Assembly (NCBI RefSeq): GCF_014648875.1
Contig: NZ_BMRY01000005.1
Location: 1 to 64,000, forward strand
Length of the DNA stretch: 64,000 nt
Reading direction: 5' to 3'
Source of the DNA: Streptomyces parvus
Lineage (GTDB): Bacteria; Actinomycetota; Actinomycetes; Streptomycetales; Streptomycetaceae
Under the pieces are notes generated by a model that searched no databases, was not told the DNA's origin, and worked only from the letters and a program-made list of their open reading frames with translations. The translations under genes and the position numbers were made by a program. This document shows positions 52,569 to 61,654 of the stretch, one piece after another. How positions within the stretch are numbered: the first letter of the stretch is position 1; each line of letters opens with the position of its first letter.

Positions 52569-53912
52569 ATGGCCCTCAGGATCACTGTGATCGGCACCGG
52601 CTACCTCGGCGCCACCCATGCCGCGGCCATGGCCGAGCTGGGCTTCGAGGTCCTGGGGCTCGACATCGTGCCGGAGAAGGTCGAGCTGCTGTCCGGCGGG
52701 CGCGTTCCGATGTACGAGCCGGGGCTGGAGGAGATGCTCCAGCGGCATGTCGCCGGGATCGAGGGGTCCAGCGGCCGGCTGCGCTTCACCACCTCCTGGG
52801 AGGAGGTCGCGGAGTTCGGCGACGTCCACTTCGTCTGTGTGAACACTCCGCAGAAGCACGGCGAGTACGCCTGCGACATGAGCTACGTGGACAGCGCCTT
52901 CGACGCGCTCGCCCCGCATCTGACCCGGCCCGCCCTGGTCGTCGGCAAGTCGACCGTCCCCGTCGGCTCCGCCGCCCGGCTCGCGGACCGGCTCGCCGAG
53001 CTGGCTCCGGCGGGGGCCGGGGCCGAGCTGGCCTGGAACCCGGAGTTCCTCCGCGAGGGCTTCGCCGTCAAGGACACCCTGCACCCCGACCGGATCGTCG
53101 TCGGCGTCACGAGCGAGAACGCCGAGAAGCTGCTCCGCGAGGTGTACGCCGGGCCGATCGCCGAGGGCTCGCCGTTCGTCGTCACCGACTTCCCGACCGC
53201 CGAGCTGGTCAAGACCTCCGCCAACTCCTTCCTCGCCACCAAGATCTCCTTCATCAACGCGATGGCCGAGGTCTGCGAGGCCGCCGACGGGGACGTCGTG
53301 AAGCTCGCCGAGGCCATCGGGCACGACGACCGGATCGGGAAGAAGTTCCTGCGGGCCGGGATCGGCTTCGGCGGCGGCTGTCTGCCCAAGGACATCCGCG
53401 CCTTCATGGCCCGCGCCGGTGAGCTGGGCGCCGACCAGGCGCTCACCTTCCTCCGCGAGGTCGACTCCATCAACATGCGCCGCCGCGGCCACATGGTGGA
53501 GCTGGCCCGGGAGGCGGTGGGCGGCGGCTCGTTCCTCGGCACGCGGGTGGCGGTGCTGGGCGCCACGTTCAAGCCCGACTCCGACGACGTACGCGACTCC
53601 CCCGCGCTCAACGTCGCCGGGCAGATCCACCTCCAGGGCGGCCAGGTGACCGTGTTCGACCCGAAGGGGATGGACAACGCCCGGCAGCTGTTCCCGACCC
53701 TGGGTTACGCGGACTCGGCACGGGAGGCCGTGCGCGGCGCGGATGTGGTGCTGCACCTGACGGAGTGGCGCGAGTTCCGCGAGCTGGACCCGGCCGAGCT
53801 GGGCGAGGTGGCCGCCCGCCGGATCATCCTGGACGGGCGCAACGCCCTGGACAGCGCGGTGTGGCGCGAGGCCGGGTGGACGTACCGGGCGATGGGCCGC
53901 CCGAAGGCCTAG
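52569..53912 (+). CDS. UDP-glucose 6-dehydrogenase
   Basis: 447 aa. Two NAD-dependent oxidations of UDP-glucose to UDP-glucuronate. The N-terminal Rossmann motif ITVIGTGYLGATHAAAMAELGFEVLGLDI, the central VGKSTVPVGSAARL and AWNPEFLREGFAVKD, the catalytic cysteine in GIGFGGGCLPKDIRAFM, and the C-terminal VAVLGATFKPDSDDVRDSPAL are all present. Length is normal. The product feeds glucuronate-containing surface polymers, which fits the nearby glycosyltransferases and LCP genes. Confidence 0.95.
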   Translation: MALRITVIGTGYLGATHAAAMAELGFEVLGLDIVPEKVELLSGGRVPMYEPGLEEMLQRHVAGIEGSSGRLRFTTSWEEVAEFGDVHFVCVNTPQKHGEYACDMSYVDSAFDALAPHLTRPALVVGKSTVPVGSAARLADRLAELAPAGAGAELAWNPEFLREGFAVKDTLHPDRIVVGVTSENAEKLLREVYAGPIAEGSPFVVTDFPTAELVKTSANSFLATKISFINAMAEVCEAADGDVVKLAEAIGHDDRIGKKFLRAGIGFGGGCLPKDIRAFMARAGELGADQALTFLREVDSINMRRRGHMVELAREAVGGGSFLGTRVAVLGATFKPDSDDVRDSPALNVAGQIHLQGGQVTVFDPKGMDNARQLFPTLGYADSAREAVRGADVVLHLTEWREFRELDPAELGEVAARRIILDGRNALDSAVWREAGWTYRAMGRPKA

Positions 53913-53931
53913 CCGTATTGCCCGTCGGCTC

Positions 53932-53971
53932 GGCCCCGAAGCCGTCCGGCAGTGTTCGTACGGCTTCGGCC
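53932..53971 (+). terminator. Terminator after UDP-glucose dehydrogenase
   Basis: GGCCCCGAAGCCGT (53932-53945) pairs with ACGGCTTCGGCC (53960-53971), with two bulged C. It lies between the dehydrogenase stop and the SGNH hydrolase start. Confidence 0.6.
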
Positions 53972-53997
53972 CGGCCTCCGGCGGACAGGCTGAGGCC

Positions 53998-55200
53998 ATG
54001 GACGACTCCCGCGACCGGAACTCCCGCGACTGGATCACCACCCCGCTCACCGCCGGCTTTCTGCGCGGCGCGCTCGACCTGGAGCGCACCGGGCGCGGTG
54101 GTCTCCTCCCCCACCGGCTGCCCGCCCCCGGGCGCGCCCGGTCCGGCGGCGACGAGCAGGTGGCGCAGGCGGAGTCGCAGCCCTCGGGGGTGCGCGTGGT
54201 GTTCCGTACCCGGGCCACCGCCGTGGAGCTGGACGTCCTGCGTACGGTGATGGCCCACCGGGGGCTCCCGCCCCTCCCGGACGGGGCCTGGGACCTGTAC
54301 GTCGACGGGGAGGCGGCCGGCCGGGCCACGGCGAGCGGCGGCAACGTGCTGATGGTCGACCTGTCCGACGGGTCGCGGGAGCTGTTGCCCGGCAGCGTCG
54401 GGGCCGTGTCCTTCAGCGGGCTGCCCGCGCGGGAGAAGACCGTCGAGATCTGGCTGCCGTACACCGAGACCGTCGAGTTGTTCGCGCTGCGCACCGACGC
54501 GCCTGTGGCTGCCGCGGAGCCGGGCGGGCGGCCGGTCTGGCTGCACCACGGCAGTTCCATCAGCCAGGGTTCCTCGGCCGACAGTTCCGCCACCGCCTGG
54601 CCCGCCCTGGCCGCCGCGGCGGGAGGCGTGGAGCTGGTCAACGTGTCGCTGGCGGGCAGCGCGCTCCTCGACCCGTTCACCGCGTGCGCCCTGCGGGACA
54701 CCCCCGCCGACCTGATCAGCGTCAAGATCGGCATCAATCTCGTCAACCGCGATGCGATGGGGCTGAGCGACTTCGGCCCGGCCGTGCACACCTTCCTCGA
54801 CACCGTCCGCGACGGGCATCCCACCGCGCCGCTGCTCGTCGTCTCGCCCATCCTCTGCCCGGCGCAGGAGGACACCCCGGGGCCCGCCGCCCCGGACGTC
54901 CGCGACGGGCGGGTGGGGTTCGCCGCTCTGGGGGACCCGGCCGACGCGGCTCGCGGCAAGCTGACACTGCGCGTCGTACGGGAGGAGCTGGCCCGGATCG
55001 TGGCGGAGCGGGCGGCCTGCGACCCGTGGCTGTCCTACCTGGACGGCCTCACCCTGTACGGCGAGGCCGACCACGCCGAGCTGCCGCTGCCCGACCGGCT
55101 GCACCCGGACGCCGCCGCCCACCGCCGCATGGGCGAGCGCTTCGCGGCGTTCGCCTTCGGTCCGGGGGGACCGTTCGCGGGGGCGGCGGAGCACCCCTGA
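53998..55200 (+). CDS. SGNH/GDSL hydrolase family protein
   Basis: 400 aa. The N-terminal half (about 20-180) is a beta-rich carbohydrate-binding-like domain (VRVVFRTRATAVELDVLRT; DLYVDGEAAG). The C-terminal SGNH hydrolase domain shows block I as WLHHGSSISQGSSA (nucleophile Ser), block II as VSLAGSALL, block III region KIGINLVNRDAM (Asn) and block V as LPDRLHPDAAAH (Asp and His). It is probably an esterase, perhaps removing acetyl groups from a sugar or glycopeptide. No signal peptide is evident at MDDSRDRNSRDW, so it may act in the cytosol. Confidence 0.88.
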   Translation: MDDSRDRNSRDWITTPLTAGFLRGALDLERTGRGGLLPHRLPAPGRARSGGDEQVAQAESQPSGVRVVFRTRATAVELDVLRTVMAHRGLPPLPDGAWDLYVDGEAAGRATASGGNVLMVDLSDGSRELLPGSVGAVSFSGLPAREKTVEIWLPYTETVELFALRTDAPVAAAEPGGRPVWLHHGSSISQGSSADSSATAWPALAAAAGGVELVNVSLAGSALLDPFTACALRDTPADLISVKIGINLVNRDAMGLSDFGPAVHTFLDTVRDGHPTAPLLVVSPILCPAQEDTPGPAAPDVRDGRVGFAALGDPADAARGKLTLRVVREELARIVAERAACDPWLSYLDGLTLYGEADHAELPLPDRLHPDAAAHRRMGERFAAFAFGPGGPFAGAAEHP

Positions 55201-55361
55201 AGCCTCTCAGGTGCCTGGGGCCCGCTCCGGCACCCGAGCACTCCGGTGCGTGAAGCCGCCCGGCGTCGACCACCCGGGCCCCACGCACGCGGGCCGGCCG
55301 CTGGTCGAGCGGGCGGCCGGCCCGGGGGTGCCCGGCCGGAGCGGCCGGGCGCGTGAGGCGA

Positions 55362-55688
55362 TCAGTTGCCGATGCCGGAGCTGCCCACGCCGGTGTTGCC
55401 GATGCCGGAGCTGCCGAGGCCCGAGTTGCCGTGGCCGTGGCTGCCGATGCCGGTGTTGCCGATACCGGCGTTGCCCCAGCCCCAGTTGCCGAGGCCGGCG
55501 TTGCCGATGCCGCCGTTGAAGCCGCCCGCGTTGCCCAGGCCCATGTTCTCGATGCCCGCGTTTCCGACGCCCTTGTTCCCGATGCCCGCGTTGCCCACAC
55601 CGTCGGCGGCGGCCACGCCCGCGCCGCCGATGGCCAGTACGGCCGCGGCACCGAGCGCGGTCGTGATGCGGAGAAGATTCGTGCGCAT
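55362..55688 (-). CDS. Small secreted pentapeptide (GxGNx) repeat protein
   Basis: 108 aa from ATG 55688 (MRTNLLRITTALGAAAVLAI); the upstream in-frame ATG lies in the leader. A signal peptide spans residues 1-29 (ending GAGVAAA). All the mature protein, about 79 residues, is a run of about 16 pentapeptides of the form G-hydrophobic-G-N-x (GVGNA GIGNK GVGNA), ending GIGN. The period and Asn positions resemble the NxGxGNxG repeats of mycobacterial PPE-MPTR proteins. No PPE domain and no anchor. Probably a beta-helical or beta-rich surface polymer. Function unknown; the gene stands alone. Confidence 0.75.
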   Translation of the reverse strand: MRTNLLRITTALGAAAVLAIGGAGVAAADGVGNAGIGNKGVGNAGIENMGLGNAGGFNGGIGNAGLGNWGWGNAGIGNTGIGSHGHGNSGLGSSGIGNTGVGSSGIGN

Positions 55689-55800
55689 CGTTGCGTACCT
55701 CCTGTTGGGGGGATTCCTGCCCGCTATCCCTAACACGAGGTTGCATCGGATATGGGGATGATTGCCCGAATCTTCCGTGTCGTCGGAGCGCCTGCCCGGG

Positions 55801-56997
55801 TCAGCGCGTCCGCTGCCCGTCCAGCTCGGCGATCGTGGCGTGGGACGGGCCGCGCCCGCTCTGCTCGTCGCGGGCCACGGCCTCCGCGTCGCGCAGCACC
55901 CGTACGGAGTTCTGCCAGGTCAGCTTGGCGAGGTCGCCCTCGGACCAGTTGCGGCGCAGCAGCTCGGCGATCAGGTTCGGGTAGCCGGCGACGTCCTCCA
56001 GGCCGCGCGGGGTGAACGCCGTCCCGTCGTAGTCGCCGCCGATGCCGATGTGGTCGATGCCCGCGACCGCGCGCATGTGGTCGAGGTGGTCCGCGATGGT
56101 GGCGACCGTGGCCTCGGGGCGCGGGTGGGCCGCCTCGAAGTCCTCGTGGATACGCATCGCGACCGGGGTGGTGTCGAGGTGGTGCAGGCCGTGCTCGCGC
56201 ATGTTGCGGTCGGCGGCCAGGGTCCAGGCGACCGCCTCGGGCAGCACGAACTTCGGGACGAAGGTCGCCATCGCGACGCCCCCGTTGGCCGGGAGGGCCG
56301 CCAGCACGTCGTCGGGGATGTTGCGCGGGTGGTCGCAGACGGCACGGGCCGAGGAGTGCGAGAAGATCACCGGCGCGGTGCTGGTGGCGAGCGCGTCACG
56401 CATGACGCCGTCCGCCACGTGGCTGAGGTCGACGAGCATGCCGATGCGGTTCATCTCGCGGACGACCTCGTGGCCGAAGGCGGAGAGCCCGCCGAGGCGC
56501 GGCAGGTCCGTGGCGCTGTCGGCCCAGTCGATGTTGTCGTTGTGCGTGAGCGTCATGTAGCGGACGCCCAGGTCGTACAGGGCGCGCAGGGTGCCGAGCG
56601 AGTTGTTGATGGAGTGGCCGCCCTCGGCTCCCATGAGGGAGGCGATCCGGCCCTCGGCGCGGGCCTTCTCCAGGTCGTCGGCGGTGAGCGCGCGGCGCAG
56701 GTGCGTCGGGTAGCGGGCGATCAGCTCGCCGACGACGTCGATCTGCTCCAGGGTGGCGCTGACGGCCGCGTCCCCGGTGAGGTCGGTGCGGACGTACACC
56801 GACCAGAACTGCCCGCCGACCCCGCCGGCCCGCAGCCGGTTCAGGTCGGTGTGGAGCAGGCCGCGCTGGTCGGCGGCGATGTCCCGGGCGTCGAGGTCGT
56901 AGCCGACCTGTTCGCGCAGGGCCCAGGGGAGGTCGTTGTGGCCGTCGACGACGGGGTGGACGGCGAGCAGCTCGCGGGCTCGGGCGAGATGGTCCAT
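55801..56997 (-). CDS. Membrane dipeptidase family (peptidase M19)
   Basis: 398 aa. Zinc dipeptidase: VVDGHNDLPWALREQ gives the first metal ligands (H and D), GAEGGHSINNSLGTLRALYD the bridging Glu, FSHSSARAVCDHPRNIPDD the His ligands, and GIGGDYDG the late Asp. It hydrolyses dipeptides, including those with D-amino acids. There is no signal peptide, so it is probably cytoplasmic. It lies just downstream of purE (12 bp apart, same strand), so it may be co-transcribed with purK-purE. Confidence 0.92.
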   Translation of the reverse strand: MDHLARARELLAVHPVVDGHNDLPWALREQVGYDLDARDIAADQRGLLHTDLNRLRAGGVGGQFWSVYVRTDLTGDAAVSATLEQIDVVGELIARYPTHLRRALTADDLEKARAEGRIASLMGAEGGHSINNSLGTLRALYDLGVRYMTLTHNDNIDWADSATDLPRLGGLSAFGHEVVREMNRIGMLVDLSHVADGVMRDALATSTAPVIFSHSSARAVCDHPRNIPDDVLAALPANGGVAMATFVPKFVLPEAVAWTLAADRNMREHGLHHLDTTPVAMRIHEDFEAAHPRPEATVATIADHLDHMRAVAGIDHIGIGGDYDGTAFTPRGLEDVAGYPNLIAELLRRNWSEGDLAKLTWQNSVRVLRDAEAVARDEQSGRGPSHATIAELDGQRTR

Positions 56998-57009
56998 CGG
57001 GGCCGCCCC

Positions 57010-57549
57010 TTACTTTCCGAAGCCGAAGGAGTCCGAGCCCTGGACCTTGGAGCGCAGGCGCTTGCCCTTCTCCGTGGCCTGGTCGTTCAGCTCCTGCAGG
57101 AACTCCTGCATCCGCTCCTGGAGTGCGGAGTCCTGCGTGGCCAGGATCCGGGCGGCGAGCAGGCCCGCGTTGCGTGCTCCGCCGACCGAGACGGTGGCGA
57201 CGGGGACCCCGGCGGGCATCTGGACGATGGAGAGCAGGCTGTCCATGCCGTCCAGGTACTTCAGCGGCACCGGCACGCCGATGACCGGCAGCGGGGTGAC
57301 CGAGGCCAGCATCCCGGGCAGGTGGGCGGCTCCGCCCGCGCCCGCGATGATCGCCTTCAGGCCACGGCCCGCGGCCTCCTCGCCGTACGCGATCATCTCG
57401 CGCGGCATGCGGTGGGCGGAGACGACGTCGACCTCGTACGGGATCTCGAACTCGTCGAGCGCCTTGGCCGCCGCCTCCATGACGGGCCAGTCGGAGTCCG
57501 AGCCCATCACGATGCCGATCACGGGCGCCGGTGCGGAGGGGGAAGTCAT
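57010..57549 (-). CDS. purE: N5-carboxyaminoimidazole ribonucleotide mutase
   Basis: 179 aa from ATG 57549. Purine biosynthesis: converts N5-CAIR to CAIR. Signatures: VIGIVMGSDSDWPVM, YEVDVVSAHRMPREM (active-site SAHR), IIAGAGGAAHLPGMLAS and LSIVQMPAGVPVATVSVGGA. Length is normal for class I PurE. The start overlaps the purK stop by 4 bp, so the pair is coupled. Confidence 0.97.
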   Translation of the reverse strand: MTSPSAPAPVIGIVMGSDSDWPVMEAAAKALDEFEIPYEVDVVSAHRMPREMIAYGEEAAGRGLKAIIAGAGGAAHLPGMLASVTPLPVIGVPVPLKYLDGMDSLLSIVQMPAGVPVATVSVGGARNAGLLAARILATQDSALQERMQEFLQELNDQATEKGKRLRSKVQGSDSFGFGK

Positions 57550-58685
57550 TCGGTGATCGTTCCTCGCAGATAGTCGGCCGCGTGCCGGGCGCGCTCCCGC
57601 ACGTCCGCCAGATCGTCGCCGTAGGTGTTGACGTGGCCGACCTTGCGACCGGGCTTCACGTCCTTGCCGTACATGTGGATCTTGAGCTGCGGGTCGCGGG
57701 CCATGCAGTGCAGGTAGCCCTGGTACATGTCCGGGTAGTCGCCGCCCAGGACGTTGCACATGACCGTCCAGGGCGCGCGGGGGCGCGGGTCGCCGAGCGG
57801 GAGGTCGAGGACCGCCCGTACGTGGTTGGCGAACTGCGAGGTGATCGCGCCGTCCTGGGTCCAGTGGCCGGAGTTGTGCGGGCGCATCGCCAGCTCGTTG
57901 ACGAGGATGCGGCCGTCCCGGGTCTCGAACAGCTCGACGGCGAGGTGTCCGACGACGTCCAGCTCGGCGGCGATGCGCAGCGCGAGCTGCTGGGCCTCGC
58001 CGGCCAGTTCCTCCGAGAGGTCCGGGGCCGGTGCGATCACCGTGTCGCAGACGCCGTCGACCTGGATGGACTCGACGACCGGGTAGGCGACGGCCTGGCC
58101 GTGCGGCGAGCGGACGATGTTGGCCGCCAGCTCCCGTACGAAGTCGACCTTCTCCTCCGCGAGGACCGGGACCCCGGCGCGGAACGGGTCGGCGGCGTCC
58201 GCCTCGGAGCGCACCACCCACACGCCCTTGCCGTCGTACCCGCCGCGCACGGTCTTGAGGATGACGGGGAAGCCCCCGACCTCCTCGGCGAACGCGGCGG
58301 CGTCGGCCGGGTCGCTCACGATGCGGTTACGGGGGCAGGGGGCGCCGATCTCCGCGAGCCTGGCGCGCATCACCCCCTTGTCCTGGGCGTGGACCAGGGC
58401 ATCGGGGCCGGGGCGCACGGGGATGCCGTCCGCCTCCAGGGCGCGCAGATGCTCGGTCGGCACATGCTCGTGATCGAAGGTGATCACGTCGCAGCCGCGC
58501 GCGAAGGCGCGCAGGGTGTCCAGGTCGCGATAGTCGCCGATGACGACCTCGCTCACCACCTGGGCCGCCGAGTCCTGGGGGGTGTCACTGAGCAGCTTGA
58601 ATTTCAGGCCGAGGGGGATACCCGCCTCGTGGGTCATGCGGGCGAGCTGACCGCCGCCGACCATGCCGACTACCGGGAACGTCAC
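57546..58685 (-). CDS. purK: 5-(carboxyamino)imidazole ribonucleotide synthase
   Basis: 379 aa from GTG 58685 (VTFPVVGMVGGGQLARM); the frame is open further upstream but not conserved. ATP-grasp enzyme: VGMVGGGQLARMTHEAG (N-terminal domain), FPVILKTVRGGYDGKGVWVV (ATP-binding lysine and glycine loop), VLAEEKVDFVRE, and LVNELAMRPHNSGHWT (metal and substrate site). It makes N5-CAIR from AIR, bicarbonate and ATP for the PurE step. Confidence 0.97.
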   Translation of the reverse strand: MTFPVVGMVGGGQLARMTHEAGIPLGLKFKLLSDTPQDSAAQVVSEVVIGDYRDLDTLRAFARGCDVITFDHEHVPTEHLRALEADGIPVRPGPDALVHAQDKGVMRARLAEIGAPCPRNRIVSDPADAAAFAEEVGGFPVILKTVRGGYDGKGVWVVRSEADAADPFRAGVPVLAEEKVDFVRELAANIVRSPHGQAVAYPVVESIQVDGVCDTVIAPAPDLSEELAGEAQQLALRIAAELDVVGHLAVELFETRDGRILVNELAMRPHNSGHWTQDGAITSQFANHVRAVLDLPLGDPRPRAPWTVMCNVLGGDYPDMYQGYLHCMARDPQLKIHMYGKDVKPGRKVGHVNTYGDDLADVRERARHAADYLRGTITE

Positions 58686-58850
58686 GTGTCCAGGGTATCC
58701 GCCACGCCGGTGGTCCCCGGACGGCCGTACGGATGGCCGCACGGCCCCCGCCCCCGTGGACTCACGGGCGTCACACGGGTGGGCTGGTTAGCATGGCGGG
58801 GTTGACGTGGTTGCGTCGACGCCATCGAGCGGACGGACTGAGCGATCACC

Positions 58851-59414
58851 ATGAGCGAACGGGGCGCACTGCGGGCCCGGCTTGATCTGCTGGCCCGGGA
58901 GGTCGCCAAGTTCGGCGCGGTCGGCGCGGTGGGACTGCTGGTCAACATCGCCGTCTTCAACCTGCTCCGGCACACGACCGACCTCCAGGTCGTCCGCGCG
59001 AGCGTGCTGGCGACCTTCGTCGCGATCCTCTGCAACTACGTCGGCTTCCGCTACTGGACCTACCGGGACCGGGACAAGACCGGCCGGACCCGCGAGCTGA
59101 CGCTCTTCCTGCTGTTCAGCGCGGCGGGCGCGGTGATCGAGAACGGTGTGCTGTACCTGGCGACGTACGGCTTCGACTGGAACAGCCCGGTCCAGAGCAA
59201 CGTCTTCAAGATCCTCGGTATCGGGATCGCGACCCTCTTCCGCTTCTGGTCCTACCGGACCTGGGTCTTCAAGGCGCTCCCCGCCGAGGCCCCTCCTGCC
59301 AAGACCCCTTCCGCCGAGACCCCTCCCGCAGAGGAGGCCGCGCGCTCCGCGGAGCGGTTTCTGGAGCAGCGGCGGCCGGCGGAGACCGTAGAGCCCGACC
59401 CCGTACGGCACTAG
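58851..59414 (+). CDS. GtrA family membrane protein
   Basis: 187 aa. Four membrane helices fill residues about 20-140 (VAKFGAVGAVGLLVNIAVFN; SVLATFVAILCNYVGFRYWTY; LFLLFSAAGAVIENGVLYL; FKILGIGIATLFRFWSYRTWVF), the GtrA/DPMS-TM pattern. The C-terminus is Ala/Pro/Glu-rich. GtrA proteins are thought to flip or present polyprenyl-phosphate-linked sugars in O-antigen and cell-wall modification. Divergent from purK (165 bp), the same placement as in mycobacteria. Confidence 0.92.
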   Translation: MSERGALRARLDLLAREVAKFGAVGAVGLLVNIAVFNLLRHTTDLQVVRASVLATFVAILCNYVGFRYWTYRDRDKTGRTRELTLFLLFSAAGAVIENGVLYLATYGFDWNSPVQSNVFKILGIGIATLFRFWSYRTWVFKALPAEAPPAKTPSAETPPAEEAARSAERFLEQRRPAETVEPDPVRH

Positions 59415-59415
59415 A

Positions 59416-59439
59416 GCCGGTTCCCGTTCGGGAACCGGC
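59416..59439. terminator. Terminator, GtrA / histidine kinase (convergent)
   Basis: GCCGGTTCCC (59416-59425) pairs exactly with GGGAACCGGC (59430-59439), a 10-bp stem and 4-nt loop between two convergent stops. Confidence 0.85.
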
Positions 59440-59458
59440 GCGCCGCGTCCGTCGTTGT

Positions 59459-60724
59459 TCAGCGCACCGGGCGCTCAGGGGTTTCGCGGTCGTCCGGGAC
59501 GCGGCTCAGGAAGAGCGCGAAGACCGCCGGACGCTGCTGGACCAATTCCAGCCGCCCCCCGTCCGCCTCCGCGAGGTCGCGGGCGACGGCCAGGCCGATG
59601 CCGGTGGAGTTCCGGCCGCTGATGGCCCGCTCGAAGATCCGCGCCCCCAGTTCGGCGGGGACGCCGGGGCCCTCGTCGGTGACCTCGATGACCACCTGGT
59701 TTCCGGTGACCCGGGTGCGCAGGGCGACGGTGCCGCCGCCGTGCATGAGGGAGTTCTCGATCAGCGCCGCCAGGACCTGGGCGACCGCGCCCGGGGTGCC
59801 GACGGCCCGCAGTCCGTGCTTGCCGGAGCAGACGAGGGCCCGGCCCGTGGAGCGGTAGGCGGGGCGCCACTCCTCGATCTGCTGCTTGATGACCTCGTCG
59901 AGGTCGAAGACGACGGCGGAGCCGGTGCGCGGGTCGCGGGAGTTCGTCAGGAGCCGCTCGACGACGTCGGTCAGGCGCTCGACCTGGGTGAGGGCGATGT
60001 TCGCCTCCTCCTTGACCGTCTCGGGGTCGTCGGTGACGGAGATCTCCTCGATCCGCATGGAGAGCGCGGTCAGCGGGGTCCGCAGCTGGTGCGAGGCGTC
60101 CGCGGCCAGCCGGCGTTCGGCGGTCAGCATCCGGGCGATCCGCTCGGCCGAGGAGTCCAGGACGTCGGCGACCCGGTCCAGCTCGGGCACGCCGTACCGC
60201 TTGTGGCGCGGGCGGGGGTCCCCGGAGCCCAGGCGTTCGGCGGTCTCGGCGAGGTCGGTGAGCGGGGAGGCCAGCCGGTTGGCCTGGCGTACGGCGAGGA
60301 GCACGGCCGAGACGATCGCCAGCAGCGCCACCGCGCCGATGATCAGGAGCGTGCGCCCGACCTCGCGGGTGACGGACGAGCGGGACTCCTCGACGGTGAC
60401 CTTCTCGCCCCCCTCCCCGGTCTCGGTGGCGCGCAGGACGGAGCCGGTGGGCCGGTCGCCGACGGAGATGGGCTCGCGGCCGGGGATCTCGATCAGCGCG
60501 TACCGGGCGGGGTCGATCTGCTCGGCCAGCACGCCGGAGTTGATCGTCTCCTCCCCCAGCAGCCGGCTCTCGACCACGCTGATCAGCCGGAGTGCCTCGG
60601 ACTCCACGCTCTCCTGGGCGCTGGCGCTGATGGTGCGGGTCTCCACGATCACCAGCGAGACACCGAAGACGGCGATGACGACGAGCACCACGGCGAGCGT
60701 GGAGTTGATCAGTCGGCGGCGCAT
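59459..60724 (-). CDS. Sensor histidine kinase
   Basis: 421 aa. Two membrane helices (LAVVLVVIAVFGVSLVIVET near 9-28; LLIIGAVALLAIVSAVLLAV near 126-145) enclose an extracellular sensor of about 100 residues. HAMP-like linker (RLASPLTDLAETAERLGSGD), HisKA with the phospho-accepting His in ADASHQLRTPLTALSMRIEE, and HATPase motifs LIENSLMHGGG (N box), VTDEGPGVP (G1) and NSTGIGLAVARDLAEADGG (G2). It transmits an unknown envelope signal to the response regulator encoded 58 bp upstream on the same strand. Confidence 0.94.
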   Translation of the reverse strand: MRRRLINSTLAVVLVVIAVFGVSLVIVETRTISASAQESVESEALRLISVVESRLLGEETINSGVLAEQIDPARYALIEIPGREPISVGDRPTGSVLRATETGEGGEKVTVEESRSSVTREVGRTLLIIGAVALLAIVSAVLLAVRQANRLASPLTDLAETAERLGSGDPRPRHKRYGVPELDRVADVLDSSAERIARMLTAERRLAADASHQLRTPLTALSMRIEEISVTDDPETVKEEANIALTQVERLTDVVERLLTNSRDPRTGSAVVFDLDEVIKQQIEEWRPAYRSTGRALVCSGKHGLRAVGTPGAVAQVLAALIENSLMHGGGTVALRTRVTGNQVVIEVTDEGPGVPAELGARIFERAISGRNSTGIGLAVARDLAEADGGRLELVQQRPAVFALFLSRVPDDRETPERPVR

Positions 60725-60782
60725 GCCCGCCGCCTCAGGGGGCCGTCGGGACGGTTCTCAGAGCGCATGGGTGCTTCGTACG

Positions 60783-61460
60783 TCAGCTCTTCTCGAACCG
60801 GAAGCCGACGCCCCGGACGGTGGCGATGTAGCGCGGATTGGCGGCGTCGTCGCCGAGCTTCTTGCGCAGCCAGGAGATGTGCATGTCGAGGGTCTTGGTG
60901 GAGGACCACCAGGTGGTGTCCCAGACCTCGCGCATCAGCTGGTCGCGGGTGACGACCCGGCCGGCGTCCCTGACGAGGACCCGCAGCAGGTCGAACTCCT
61001 TGGCGGTGAGCTGGAGTTCCTCCTCGCCCATCCATGCGCGGTGGGACTCGACGTCGATCCTGACGCCGTGGGTGGCGGGCTGCGGGACGGGCTCGGAGGA
61101 GCCGCGGCGCAGCAGGGCGCGGACCCGGGCGAGCAGCTCGGCGAGCCGGAACGGCTTGGTGACGTAGTCGTCGGCGCCCGCGTCCAGGCCGACGACCGTG
61201 TCGACCTCGTCCGCGCGGGCCGTCAGCACCAGGATCGGGATGGCGTGGCCGCCGGCCCGGAGCCTGCGGGCGACTTCGAGACCGTCCATCCCGGGCAGCC
61301 CCAGGTCGAGGACGACCAGGTCGATACCGCCCTGGAGTCCGGCGTCGAGCGCGGTCGGACCGTCCTGGCGGACCTCGACCTCGTAACCCTCCCGACGCAG
61401 TGCGCGGGCCAGGGGCTCCGAGATGGATGCGTCGTCCTCGGCGAGCAGTACACGGGTCAT
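60783..61460 (-). CDS. OmpR/PhoB-type response regulator
   Basis: 225 aa from ATG 61460 (MTRVLLAEDDASISEPLARA). The receiver has acidic pocket EDD, phosphorylation site in LVVLDLGLPGMDGLEVARR and the conserved VTKPF lysine. The C-terminal winged helix shows AKEFDLLRVLVRDAGRVVTRDQLMREVW, KTLDMHISWLRKKLGD and IATVRGVGFRFE. It forms a two-component system with the kinase downstream. The first 14 residues of the open frame before 61460 are not conserved. Its leader region is divergent from the POT gene. Confidence 0.95.
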   Translation of the reverse strand: MTRVLLAEDDASISEPLARALRREGYEVEVRQDGPTALDAGLQGGIDLVVLDLGLPGMDGLEVARRLRAGGHAIPILVLTARADEVDTVVGLDAGADDYVTKPFRLAELLARVRALLRRGSSEPVPQPATHGVRIDVESHRAWMGEEELQLTAKEFDLLRVLVRDAGRVVTRDQLMREVWDTTWWSSTKTLDMHISWLRKKLGDDAANPRYIATVRGVGFRFEKS

Positions 61461-61598
61461 GGACTGATGGTAGTCCGGCCGGGGGGCCCGAAGTGAGGCC
61501 CGCGACGCCACCTGCGGGTCAGCGCCACAAAGAGGACGGAGACCTTTGAATATGGGAGTCTGGTTCCACCAGGACCTGTGATCCATGTCTCAAATCCT

Positions 61599-61628
61599 TT
61601 CATATCCCTCCGTGTCGTGTCGTATGGT
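61599..61628 (+). promoter_or_regulatory. Probable promoter of the POT transporter gene
   Basis: TTCATA (61599-61604) and TATGGT (61623-61628) with an 18-bp spacer, in a locally AT-rich zone. Transcription would begin near 61635, giving a leader of about 320 nt that includes the attenuator hairpin. Confidence 0.5.
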
Positions 61629-61654
61629 GTCCCGACGCCTGTTGCACTACTCAA

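Noticed and set aside
55201..55361. Plus-strand open frame overlapping the pentapeptide gene as an alternative reading
   Set aside because: Opposite-strand frames read as Pro/Arg/Cys repeats; only the minus-strand frame gives a signal peptide and Gly-Asn repeat.
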